In this document: piece by piece, positions 35,931 through 43,520 of the stretch
How positions within the stretch are numbered: the first letter of the stretch is position 1
How the letters are laid out: each line of letters starts with the position of its first letter
Assembly: GCF_023634645.1 (NCBI RefSeq)
Contig: NZ_JAMKMR010000003.1
Location: 186,001 to 250,000, forward strand
Length of the DNA stretch: 64,000 nt
From: Vibrio sinus
Lineage (GTDB): Bacteria; Pseudomonadota; Gammaproteobacteria; Enterobacterales; Vibrionaceae
Reading direction: 5' to 3'
The notes under the pieces: model-generated
What the model was told of the DNA's origin: nothing
The model's input: the letters and a program-made list of their open reading frames with translations, nothing else
Databases searched by the model: none
Program-made: the position numbers and the translations under genes

Positions 35931-35955
35931 GAATGGAAAATATGTTTTTCCATTC
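35931..35955. promoter_or_regulatory. conserved inverted repeat, copy 1
   Basis: GAATGGAAAA (35931-35940) and TTTTCCATTC (35946-35955) are a perfect 10-bp inverted repeat with loop TATGT. The duplicated copy keeps 9 of 10 pairs (37237-37261). Could be an operator or an RNA hairpin. Confidence 0.5.
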
Positions 35956-36214
35956 TAGGTTAAATAACTTAAGAGAAAGGGGAATATTGAACGGTTTCTT
36001 GAGTGTTAAGATTTAAAATCCTAGTAGTGAATAATTAATGGGTAACGTCATGAATAGGGGGGCTCATAGTGGATAGAAGATGAGAGGGCAATTGGTTAAA
36101 TTACCGTATGATAATAAGATAGTAAGCTAATCTGAAACTAAGTATTTCTATGACTTACAATATCGATATAAAGCGCTTGATATATTTAGCGGTATATTTA
36201 GTATTTCCTTGAAA

Positions 36215-36233
36215 GTACTGATTTTTTCAGTAC
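36215..36233. promoter_or_regulatory. second conserved inverted repeat, copy 1
   Basis: GTACTGA (36215-36221) and TCAGTAC (36227-36233) with loop TTTTT. The counterpart at 37520-37538 has GTGCTGA/TCAGTAC, one pair changed to a possible G-U. It ends each duplicated unit. Confidence 0.45.
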
Positions 36234-36281
36234 GACATATTCAATTCAACTTATACAAGCCTCCGTATATAGGATGGAAAA

Positions 36282-36304
36282 CCTGGGCTGCTACACAGCC
36301 CAGG
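36282..36304 (-). terminator. terminator after precursor 1
   Basis: CCTGGGCTG (36282-36290) and CAGCCCAGG (36296-36304) form a perfect 9-bp stem. On the minus strand it is followed by TTTTCC, an intrinsic terminator. It is stronger than the copy after precursor 2 (6 pairs), so precursor 1 may be largely monocistronic. Confidence 0.75.
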
Positions 36305-36340
36305 GGAAGTAAATAAAATGGATTCGACGACCAAGATAAT

Positions 36341-36661
36341 TTATTTGACCTGAGTGGCGGAATCCATGGGTTGGTCTGCTGGGATAGTGATGCCCACCAT
36401 GCTTTGCTTGACTTCGACAATTTTGTCGACCATACCTTTTTGGCCGAGCTGTTGTACGCCAACCTCATGAAGAGTGGCCATCGCCATTGCTAGCTCATTG
36501 TCATTATTGCTTAAAGCTTCAATCTCCCCCATACATTGAGTACTAACAGTAGAAATGCAGCCGGCGGTACATGCTGAACTTGCTGTACTGCTGCTGGCGT
36601 TTTGAGTTGCACTACGTACTTCGTCAACGATAAGTTCGATTTTCTTAAATTCATTAGACAT
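36341..36661 (-). CDS. RiPP precursor peptide 1
   Basis: 106 residues, with the same leader helix as precursor 2 (MSNEFKKIELIVDEVR). The putative core is ASSSTASSACTAGC followed by ISTVSTQC, keeping Cys31, Cys35 and Cys43. The C-terminal part is nearly the same as in precursor 2. Substitutions in the core are conservative for modification: positions 29 and 38 swap Ser and Thr. AGGAG lies 7 bases before the ATG. It is the gene farthest from the enzymes and is the result of the 1.3-kb duplication. Confidence 0.87.
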   Translation of the reverse strand: MSNEFKKIELIVDEVRSATQNASSSTASSACTAGCISTVSTQCMGEIEALSNNDNELAMAMATLHEVGVQQLGQKGMVDKIVEVKQSMVGITIPADQPMDSATQVK

Positions 36662-37579
36662 ATTCTTTCTCCTACAAGGGGCAGAACGTCCATGTCATTT
36701 AAGCCGTCCATGTATACGACAGCGATGTAAGCCTAGGCTTTCAGGGCTGGTGTATATGTTATGAAATTTTACAAAGTTAGATAATTAGTGGTGTGTCAAT
36801 AGAAACTATCACCAATAATTATTGTATTCATTGGTTTTTATATAATCATCAAAATAAATCAAACAATATGACTGCTAAAAGCTGTGTGTATAGCATTTTA
36901 AATCGTACATATAAGGCAAAGATAAATTGTTTCTATAGAGCATTTTCGACGCTATATTTTTCTGATGGTTTTTGGTCGGAAATAATACAACCTTTTACTC
37001 TGTACTTAATATTTGTATGAAATAGGTCTCACGTCAAGTGTTTATGGTGTTTAAACATTGTCAATTGTCTGTAAATTAAAATGTGATAAAAATATTAATA
37101 TATAATGCTGAATTAGATGAGTTTATAAATTATAAATCAATGGTTGTTTTTATGTAATGTTAAGATTCCATATATGAGATATATTTATTAATAATATTAA
37201 CATCTGGAATGCTGTTTTTATTTTGATCTTTTAATTGAATGGAAAATATGTTTTTCCATCCTAGATTAAATAGCTTAAAAGAAAGGTGTATTAAACTGTT
37301 TCTTGAATGTTATGACTTAAAATTAATGGTAATGAATAGATATTGGGTGATATTACCAACTTAGATGCGAATAGTGGATATATGAAGAGTGAACTATTAA
37401 TTAAATTACCGTACGATAATACGATATTAAGCTAATTTAAAAATTAGCATTTCAATGACTTGTAATATCGATTTAAAGCGCTTAATGTGATTAGTGTCAT
37501 ATGTAATACTTCCTTGAAAGTGCTGATGTTTTCAGTACGCCATATTTAATTCAACATGATTCAAAATTTAGGGTTCAAA
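36662..37579. promoter_or_regulatory. AT-rich divergent region between RiPP cluster and LysR gene
   Basis: About 900 bases without a supported gene, most of it the second copy of the duplicated non-coding DNA. Inverted repeats lie at 37237-37261 and 37520-37538. It should hold the promoter of precursor 1 and of the LysR gene. No clear sigma-70 promoter was fixed by eye. Confidence 0.55.
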
Positions 37580-38533
37580 ATGAGTACATCGTTTCCAAGT
37601 ACCGATCTACTTAACGGAATAGTGATCTTCTCAATAGTGGCCAAATGTGGGAGCTTTTCACAGGCTGCCAAAATCTCAGGACATTCGATCTCTTATGTGA
37701 GTAAAGAAGTCAGCAAACTAGAAGAGAGACTTCGAGTCAAACTGATTCATAGGACGACACGTACGCTACGATTGACATCTGAAGGGGATGCTTATTTTCA
37801 ATATTGTCAAAAGGTAATAGAAGAGATTGAATATGCAGAGTCTCAAGTTAGTGGGTATAAAGAAGAACCAGTGGGAACTTTGCGAGTTAGCTGCCCTTAT
37901 AGCTTAGGGTTGGCAAAAATCCATCAAGTATTTCAAGAGTTTCTACAATTATACCCCTCTATGCATTTGGAATTAGACCTCAACGAGAAAAAGACCGACC
38001 TAATTTCTTCAGATATGGATGTTGCTATCCGCGCGTCAAACCAAATGCATGATGATGATGAGGTTGCAAGTAAATTACTTATTCAGTCTCACAGTATTAC
38101 CATTGCTTCTCCTGACTATCTAAACAAGTATGGTACACCGACTTCACCCGTCGATCTGGTGAACCATAACGTCATAAGTTATTCCAACATGACATCCCCA
38201 AATATTTGGCGATTTGGGGATGAAAGCGACAATGACATACAAATTCAGGTTAAAAACGTTATTACTACTAATAGTCCTGAGATGGAGTTGAAATTTTGTA
38301 AGTCGGGGTATGGTATAACGCGCATCCCCTGTTATTTGTTGCGTGATGAATTGCAAGAAGGTCAACTGGTAGAGCTATTCTCTGATTACCCTAAGCATCC
38401 TGTCAATATTTACTTAGTCTACCCAAACAAGAAAACTCATCCATGTAAACTCAGAGTATTCATTGATTTCTTGATGGAAAAGTTAGCAGCTGCACCAACT
38501 TGTTCGATGGGCAGCGTATCAAGGAGTGAATAA
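37580..38533 (+). CDS. LysR-family regulator next to the RiPP cluster
   Basis: 317 residues from ATG 37580, which has AGGG 8 bases before it. The ATG at 37556 lacks a ribosome binding site and falls at the end of the duplicated unit. The helix-turn-helix is clear (SFSQAAKISGHSISYVSKEV, then KLEERLRVKLIHRTTRTLRL), followed by a LysR effector domain ending NIYLVYPNKKTHPCKLRVFI. It diverges from the precursor genes, so it is a candidate regulator of peptide production. That link rests on position only. Confidence 0.85.
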   Translation: MSTSFPSTDLLNGIVIFSIVAKCGSFSQAAKISGHSISYVSKEVSKLEERLRVKLIHRTTRTLRLTSEGDAYFQYCQKVIEEIEYAESQVSGYKEEPVGTLRVSCPYSLGLAKIHQVFQEFLQLYPSMHLELDLNEKKTDLISSDMDVAIRASNQMHDDDEVASKLLIQSHSITIASPDYLNKYGTPTSPVDLVNHNVISYSNMTSPNIWRFGDESDNDIQIQVKNVITTNSPEMELKFCKSGYGITRIPCYLLRDELQEGQLVELFSDYPKHPVNIYLVYPNKKTHPCKLRVFIDFLMEKLAAAPTCSMGSVSRSE

Positions 38534-38616
38534 TGGGGCGCACACTAGGAGGTTATGTAACCTGAACATAGGAAAGTTGGGCCAAATACTTGCCCAACTG
38601 ATTTCGGAAGCATACT

Positions 38617-38644
38617 GATTGGCCATTTCTATGGCCGATCTTTT
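38617..38644 (+). terminator. terminator after LysR gene
   Basis: GATTGGCCAT (38617-38626) and ATGGCCGATC (38631-38640) form a 10-bp stem with one G-T pair and loop TTCT, followed by TTTT. It also serves the end of the convergent small membrane-protein gene. Confidence 0.7.
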
Positions 38645-38879
38645 AAGCTTCAAAATCCTTCTTTCTGTCTTCCAACTGGTTCGATGATGAGTTTTTACTT
38701 TCATCGGATTTATTGCACATGCCCATCATAAACACGAGCATGACCAAACAAATGATAAGTGGCACTAAGAAAGCGCTAGCAAGTGCGCCAGTAAGCAAGC
38801 TTCCATCATTAAATAAGTATCCTACTATTCCCATCAATGCGACTATAACAAATAGATTGCGGTATTTTTTTAGATTCAT
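38643..38879 (-). CDS. small membrane protein, copper-linked (DUF2933-like?)
   Basis: 78 residues from ATG 38879, chosen over the ATG at 38897 because GGAG lies 6 bases before it. Two hydrophobic helices are visible (LFVIVALMGIVGYLF and ASAFLVPLIICLVMLVFMMG), then a charged tail with Cys in MGMCNKSDES. The Met-rich second helix and a divergent promoter next to copA suggest a copper-related role. A DUF2933-like assignment is a guess from size and context. Confidence 0.6.
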   Translation of the reverse strand: MNLKKYRNLFVIVALMGIVGYLFNDGSLLTGALASAFLVPLIICLVMLVFMMGMCNKSDESKNSSSNQLEDRKKDFEA

Positions 38880-38955
38880 GTTTCTCTCCATTTTCATCTT
38901 TCCGTTTCCACGAATTGCGACTTACGGTTGTGTTAATTGATCGTCTACGTGGATA

Positions 38956-38986
38956 ACGTTAAGCTTTACCCCAAGGGGAAAGTCAA
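38956..38986 (-). promoter_or_regulatory. CueR-type promoter for the small membrane-protein gene
   Basis: On the minus strand TTGACT (38986-38981) and TAACGT (38961-38956) are separated by 19 bases, the long spacer used by MerR-family activators. The spacer region holds a dyad, CTTTCCCC and GGGGTAAAG around TT, which resembles CueR operators. Confidence 0.65.
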
Positions 38987-39020
38987 CAGTGAAAAAATTC
39001 AATTTATTTTGGTAGGGACC

Positions 39021-39051
39021 TTGACCTTAACCGAAGGGTAAGCTTTAGGAT
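39021..39051 (+). promoter_or_regulatory. CueR-type promoter of copA
   Basis: TTGACC (39021-39026) and TAGGAT (39046-39051) with a 19-base spacer. CTTAACC (39026-39032) and GGGTAAG (39036-39042) form an imperfect dyad. This is the architecture of copper-activated CueR promoters. No cueR gene lies in the window. Confidence 0.7.
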
Positions 39052-39084
39052 GTACTCAATCCAAACAAATTGAAGGTGAACAGT

Positions 39085-41760
39085 ATGGGTGTTCCAATGA
39101 ATTACAATAACGCTGAGCTTACTCAGACTTTTGATATAGAGAACATGAGTTGTGCAAGTTGCGTCAATAAGATTGAGAAAGCACTAAACGCACTATCTGG
39201 TGTCCATCAGGCGACGGCTAACATTGCTGATAAAACCGTTACTGTACAAGGAACGGCCTCAGAGCAAGAGATCTTGAAAACACTGTCCGATATTGGCTAT
39301 CCAGGCCAAAGCTATAGTGCAACATCCAGTGACCAAGTTTTTGACATAGAAAACATGAGCTGTGCGAGCTGCGTAGCGAAGATCGAATCTGCATTAAAAG
39401 CGGTGCCGGGCGTTACTAGTGCATTTGCTAGCATAGCTGATAAAACCGCAACGGTAAGTGGAAGTGCAACAGAAACACAGCTATTAACAGCGCTGTCTGA
39501 TGCAGGCTATCCGGGCAAAAGTGTCGCTACGGCCTCTAACGAGTTCACCTTTGAAATTGACAACATGAGCTGTGCAAGCTGCGTAGGTAAGATAGAGAAA
39601 GCGCTAAACACATTAGATAGTGTGGTGAGCGTACAAGCCAGTCTTGCTGATAAATCGGTCACCGTGAAAGGCAATGCACTTGAATCGGATATGCTCAAAG
39701 CATTAGAAAGCGTTGGCTATCCAGGTAGAAAAATTCTTGCTGATGAGCAAAGAGAGAAGAAAAAAGCAGAAGCCGAGCACAAACAATACAAGCACATGAT
39801 GTGGGGAGCAGGGCTGTCACTTGCGCTGGGTATCCCACTTATGATTTGGGACTTGGTAGGATCAACGGCGATCAATACCCCGACCGAGCAATGGATTTGG
39901 GGAGTCATCGGTATCCTCGTTCTAGGAATCCTTATTGGCCCAGGTGGGCACTTCTACAAAGGGGCGTGGGCAAACTTGAAACACGGCAGCTCAAGCATGG
40001 ATACCCTCGTCGCCATGGGTATTAGTACTGCTTGGGTATACAGCATGGTAGTGGTGCTTTTCCCAGATGTGTTCCCAGAAGCGGGGCGCTATGTCTACTT
40101 TGAAGCCGCCACTTTCATTGTCGGTTTAATTAACTTAGGCCATGGCCTTGGACTTAGAGCTCGCGGTAAAACCAGTGAAGCGGTGAAAAAGCTAATCGGT
40201 TTGCAACCTAAAACCGCGCGGGTCATCCGCGATGGTGAAGAAATTGATTTGCCGATAGAAGAAGTGAAAGTAGGCGATAAGATCCGTTTACGTCCTGGTG
40301 ATAAAGTGTCTGTTGACGGTAGAGTGTTCGAAGGTTCTTCAACGGTAGACGAATCTATGTTGACTGGTGAGCCTATCCCAGTATTAAAAGAAGCGGGCGA
40401 TGTGCTGTCTGCAGGTACCATAAACAAAAACGGCAGCTTAATCTTTGTGGCCGAAAAGGTAGGAGCGGATACCGCATTAGCAAATATCATTCGCTTGGTG
40501 AAAAGTGCGCAAAACACTAAACTGCCGATAGCTCAGTTAGCGGATAAGATTTCTGCTGTATTTGTTCCGTTTGTGATTGGCGTGGCACTGATTTCTGCTT
40601 TAATCTGGTATTTCGTTGGCCCAACGCCTGCGCTTACCCATGCGTTGATCGTGTTTACTACGGTTGTGATTATCGCTTGCCCATGTGCTTTAGGCCTTGC
40701 GACCCCACTTTCTATCATCACTGGTGTCGGTAAAGCCGCAGAGCTGGGCCTATTGGTTCGAAATGGTGAGTCGTTACAAAAAGCGAGCAAACTCGACGTT
40801 ATCATTGTTGATAAAACAGGAACCGTTACTGAAGGCAAGCCAAGTGTTACCGATGTGGTTACTTTAAATGGTTACCAAGAAGAAGAGCTTTTGCGCTTAG
40901 CGGCAAGTATAGAGCAATCTTCTGAGCACCCGCTAGCGGAAGCGGTGGTTGAATCAGCTAAATCTAAAAACTTACTATTGGAAATGAGCACTGATTTTGA
41001 AGCTATCTCGGGTTACGGTATTCAAGGTAAGTTGGCAGACAAATATCTCGCTATGGGTAACCATAAACTAATGGCGAAAAATAACATTGATGTTCAATCT
41101 GTGGCTAATCAAATTGATGAGTTTGCAGAGCAAGGCAAAACTCCTATGTACCTTGCCATTGATGGGGTTCTTGCAGGATTGATTGTTGTAGCGGATGCGA
41201 TTAGAGAAGATTCAGCAGCAGCGATACGTCGTCTACACGAAATGGGACTGAAAGTTATTATGGCAACGGGTGATAACCCTAAAACAGCTGCGGCGGTTGC
41301 CAAACAAGTGAACTTAGATGATTTCCGTGCTGAGTGCCTACCTGAAACCAAAGCACAGTTGATTGATGAATTGCAACAACAAGGTTTGCAAGTCGGTATG
41401 ACAGGCGACGGTATCAATGATGCACCAGCCCTGGCCAAAGCGGATGTAGGCTTCGCGGTCGGCTCAGGTACGGATGTGGCTATCGAGTCAGCGGATATTG
41501 CCTTAATGAGAGCATCCTTACACGGTTTGGCCGATGCGGTAGAGTTGTCAAGAGCGACGCTCAAGAACATCAAGCAAAACTTGTTCTTCGCCTTCATCTA
41601 CAATGGCTTAGGTATTCCATTGGCGGCCGGTGTTCTTTACCCTATCTGGGGGATATTGTTGAGCCCTATCGTTGCGGGTGGTGCGATGGCGTTCTCATCC
41701 TTCACAGTGGTCACCAATGCAAACCGTTTACGTCGATTCAAAACCAGTTTACGTAAATAA
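39085..41760 (+). CDS. copA: copper-exporting P1B-type ATPase CopA
   Basis: 891 residues from ATG 39085, with GAAGGTG 6 bases before it (the frame is open from a TTG at 39070). Three N-terminal heavy-metal domains each carry MSCASC, unlike the two in Escherichia coli CopA. The membrane part has the copper-transport motif CPCALG. The phosphorylation motif DKTGTVTEG, SEHPLAEA and TGDGINDAPALAKAD complete the P-type ATPase. It exports cytoplasmic Cu(I) to the periplasm. Confidence 0.95.
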   Translation: MGVPMNYNNAELTQTFDIENMSCASCVNKIEKALNALSGVHQATANIADKTVTVQGTASEQEILKTLSDIGYPGQSYSATSSDQVFDIENMSCASCVAKIESALKAVPGVTSAFASIADKTATVSGSATETQLLTALSDAGYPGKSVATASNEFTFEIDNMSCASCVGKIEKALNTLDSVVSVQASLADKSVTVKGNALESDMLKALESVGYPGRKILADEQREKKKAEAEHKQYKHMMWGAGLSLALGIPLMIWDLVGSTAINTPTEQWIWGVIGILVLGILIGPGGHFYKGAWANLKHGSSSMDTLVAMGISTAWVYSMVVVLFPDVFPEAGRYVYFEAATFIVGLINLGHGLGLRARGKTSEAVKKLIGLQPKTARVIRDGEEIDLPIEEVKVGDKIRLRPGDKVSVDGRVFEGSSTVDESMLTGEPIPVLKEAGDVLSAGTINKNGSLIFVAEKVGADTALANIIRLVKSAQNTKLPIAQLADKISAVFVPFVIGVALISALIWYFVGPTPALTHALIVFTTVVIIACPCALGLATPLSIITGVGKAAELGLLVRNGESLQKASKLDVIIVDKTGTVTEGKPSVTDVVTLNGYQEEELLRLAASIEQSSEHPLAEAVVESAKSKNLLLEMSTDFEAISGYGIQGKLADKYLAMGNHKLMAKNNIDVQSVANQIDEFAEQGKTPMYLAIDGVLAGLIVVADAIREDSAAAIRRLHEMGLKVIMATGDNPKTAAAVAKQVNLDDFRAECLPETKAQLIDELQQQGLQVGMTGDGINDAPALAKADVGFAVGSGTDVAIESADIALMRASLHGLADAVELSRATLKNIKQNLFFAFIYNGLGIPLAAGVLYPIWGILLSPIVAGGAMAFSSFTVVTNANRLRRFKTSLRK

Positions 41761-41782
41761 AAGATACGTAAATAATCAACTC

Positions 41783-41807
41783 ACAATCCGCCAGTATGGC
41801 GGATTGT
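41783..41807 (+). terminator. terminator after copA
   Basis: ACAATCCGCC (41783-41792) and GGCGGATTGT (41798-41807) form a perfect 10-bp stem with a 5-base loop, followed by TTCATTTCT. Confidence 0.8.
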
Positions 41808-41887
41808 TTCATTTCTAATCGCTAACCCAATAAAAGCAAATCTTATCTACAATTATACAAGGTCATAAATCGAGCGTTTGTAAATCG

Positions 41888-42586
41888 ATGTTAGGGAAAA
41901 CACTACTTCATATTTGTTTGGTTGTTCTGGTTGTTCTGGTTGTTGGTAGTAACACGGCTATCGCAAGCTACCGTATGCACTTTTTCTTACCGGATTTCCC
42001 TCCTTATACCATGCCGGATGAGCAAGGTAATGCGGTGGGAATTGGTGTCGATAAAATGAAACTGATCCTCGACTCTATCGATGTCGATTACACCTTCAAG
42101 GTTGGATCAAACCACGGAAGAGCATTATCTGAGTTGAGAAGTGGACGCTCAGATGGTTTCTTTATGGCTTCTCAAAACGAGCAGAGAGACCAATTTGCCA
42201 AGTTTGCCAATTCAGTAATGGTTAATCGGTGGGTATGGGTTGTGCGAAGGCAGAGTCGTGAATATTTTGATCCTGAAAACAAAGAAAAGTATGTCGTCGC
42301 GAGCTTAGTCAATACCAACACCAATTTTTGGCTCAACAAGTCCGGTTATAAAACGGCAGCACCAGCGTCCGATATCAAATCGCTTATCAGTAAGCTTAGT
42401 AGCAAAGAAGTCGATGCGGTGTTCGTTGCACAAGAGGTATTTAACGAAGAGTTTAAATACGACACGAGATTTCAAATCATGGTCCAAGTGGAGAAGGAGT
42501 TTAGTGTCTATATCTCCAATGCTTTTTTGAAGAAGCATCCGGAGTTTATGGAGAAGTTAAATCGGGCTATTGAAAAACACCGTTAG
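41888..42586 (+). CDS. periplasmic SBP_bac_3-like protein
   Basis: 232 residues with a signal peptide whose hydrophobic core is encoded by three tandem copies of a 9-base unit (ggttgttct, 41920-41946), giving Val-Val-Leu repeats. The mature part has FPPYTMPDEQGNAVGIGVDK and a later DAVFVAQEVF, typical of family-3 solute-binding proteins. No transport genes are adjacent. The start has a weak ribosome binding site. Confidence 0.72.
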   Translation: MLGKTLLHICLVVLVVLVVGSNTAIASYRMHFFLPDFPPYTMPDEQGNAVGIGVDKMKLILDSIDVDYTFKVGSNHGRALSELRSGRSDGFFMASQNEQRDQFAKFANSVMVNRWVWVVRRQSREYFDPENKEKYVVASLVNTNTNFWLNKSGYKTAAPASDIKSLISKLSSKEVDAVFVAQEVFNEEFKYDTRFQIMVQVEKEFSVYISNAFLKKHPEFMEKLNRAIEKHR

Positions 42587-42623
42587 TCTTGAGTAAGCAG
42601 CGATTGATAGCAGCTTAAATTTA

Positions 42624-43355
42624 TCACTGATGTTTAGATAAAATCTTATCGTAGGTCCCATCCGCTTTCATTTTAGCGAGTCCCTCGTTAAATGCGGAGA
42701 TTTTGTCTTTATCAACGCCTTTATGAAACATGATATACACCTTATGGGATTGAATTTTAGGTTCACTGATGTAGTCAATTTGGTCACGTAACTCTGGGTA
42801 CTTTTCTCGAATTAAGTAGATGCCAGATATCAGATCCGCAGGTATCAGATCGAGTCTATCTGCGCCAAGCATCTGCATCACTCGACTATCACTGACAACG
42901 TCTTTTTTATTTAAATAGTTAGCATCATCAAACTCCGGACTGACCGAAGAGCCACGTACGACGCCGATTCTTAATCCCTTCAGATCTTGCAATTTACTCC
43001 ACTTAATGTGTTTGTCCTTTCTTTTAAAGAAGACATAGTCGCTGGTCATAAAATGTTCTGAAAAGAGATAGTGTTTAGCTCTTTCTTCGGTATAAAAAGC
43101 GACTCCTGTTCCATCTATATTTCCCGATTTTACCTCTTCCAATACCCTTGCCCATGGGGATTGAGAAAAGTGAACCTGATAGCCACTGCGGCTGTAGGCT
43201 TCTTTAATTAATTCAGCAATAGGACCAAAGTTTTTGAGCTCTCTACCGTAATATGGCAACCAACCGCTACCTGAGATAGTGACAATATTTTCAGCGAAGG
43301 ACGGTGACGAGGAAAGGCTTATCAAGATTAGTAACAATGATGTGAGATGTTTCAT
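42624..43355 (-). CDS. periplasmic SBP_bac_3 solute-binding-like protein
   Basis: 243 residues from ATG 43355 (AAGGGATG before it), preferred over the TTG at 43376. Signal peptide MKHLTSLLLILISLSSSPSF, then SGSGWLPYYGRELKNFGPIA, WARVLEEVKSG and FKRKDKHIKWSKLQDLKGLR. This is the ordinary family-3 amino-acid-binding fold. It converges on the preceding SBP gene and is unlikely to share a transcript with it. Confidence 0.8.
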   Translation of the reverse strand: MKHLTSLLLILISLSSSPSFAENIVTISGSGWLPYYGRELKNFGPIAELIKEAYSRSGYQVHFSQSPWARVLEEVKSGNIDGTGVAFYTEERAKHYLFSEHFMTSDYVFFKRKDKHIKWSKLQDLKGLRIGVVRGSSVSPEFDDANYLNKKDVVSDSRVMQMLGADRLDLIPADLISGIYLIREKYPELRDQIDYISEPKIQSHKVYIMFHKGVDKDKISAFNEGLAKMKADGTYDKILSKHQ

Positions 43356-43520
43356 AGGTACATCCCTTGGTAGCAAATAATTTTAAACTATAGGTCACAT
43401 ATTTTACTTTTACTAAAATACAAATAGATCAATATTAGTGAGAGAAAAGAGATCTTTGCTTCGCTCCCGACATGCTGTAGCTGCGTGGGAGCGATACCAT
43501 TGCGTGGATTAGGGTTTAAG

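Larger units (their letters stand above)
34931..36253. repeat. 1.3-kb tandem duplication, copy 1
   Basis: This unit holds the terminator, precursor 2 and about 0.9 kb of AT-rich upstream DNA. It is repeated in order at 36254-37556. Matching landmarks are the ribosome-binding-site region of precursor 3 (tacaaacctc at 34931, tacaagcctc at 36254), the terminator stems, the precursor genes, the TTCTTTCTCC upstream of each (35341, 36663) and the hairpin ends near 36233 and 37538. Edges are estimated by eye. Confidence 0.8.
35340..36281. other. AT-rich non-coding region between precursors 1 and 2
   Basis: No supported gene. Plus-strand frames in this part are not preserved in the duplicated copy, which argues against coding. 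It holds two hairpins, listed separately, and presumably the promoter for precursor 2. The sequence 36254-36281 looks like a copy of the precursor 3 ribosome binding site that now leads nowhere. Confidence 0.65.
36254..37556. repeat. 1.3-kb tandem duplication, copy 2
   Basis: Copy of 34931-36253 holding precursor 1 and its upstream region. The copies have diverged by scattered substitutions and a few small indels (offset falls from about 1323 to 1305 across the unit), so the duplication is not brand new. Confidence 0.8.

Noticed and set aside
41920..41946. Tandem 9-bp repeat in an SBP signal peptide as a phase-variation switch
   Set aside because: Only three copies and a unit length divisible by three, so slippage would not shift the frame.
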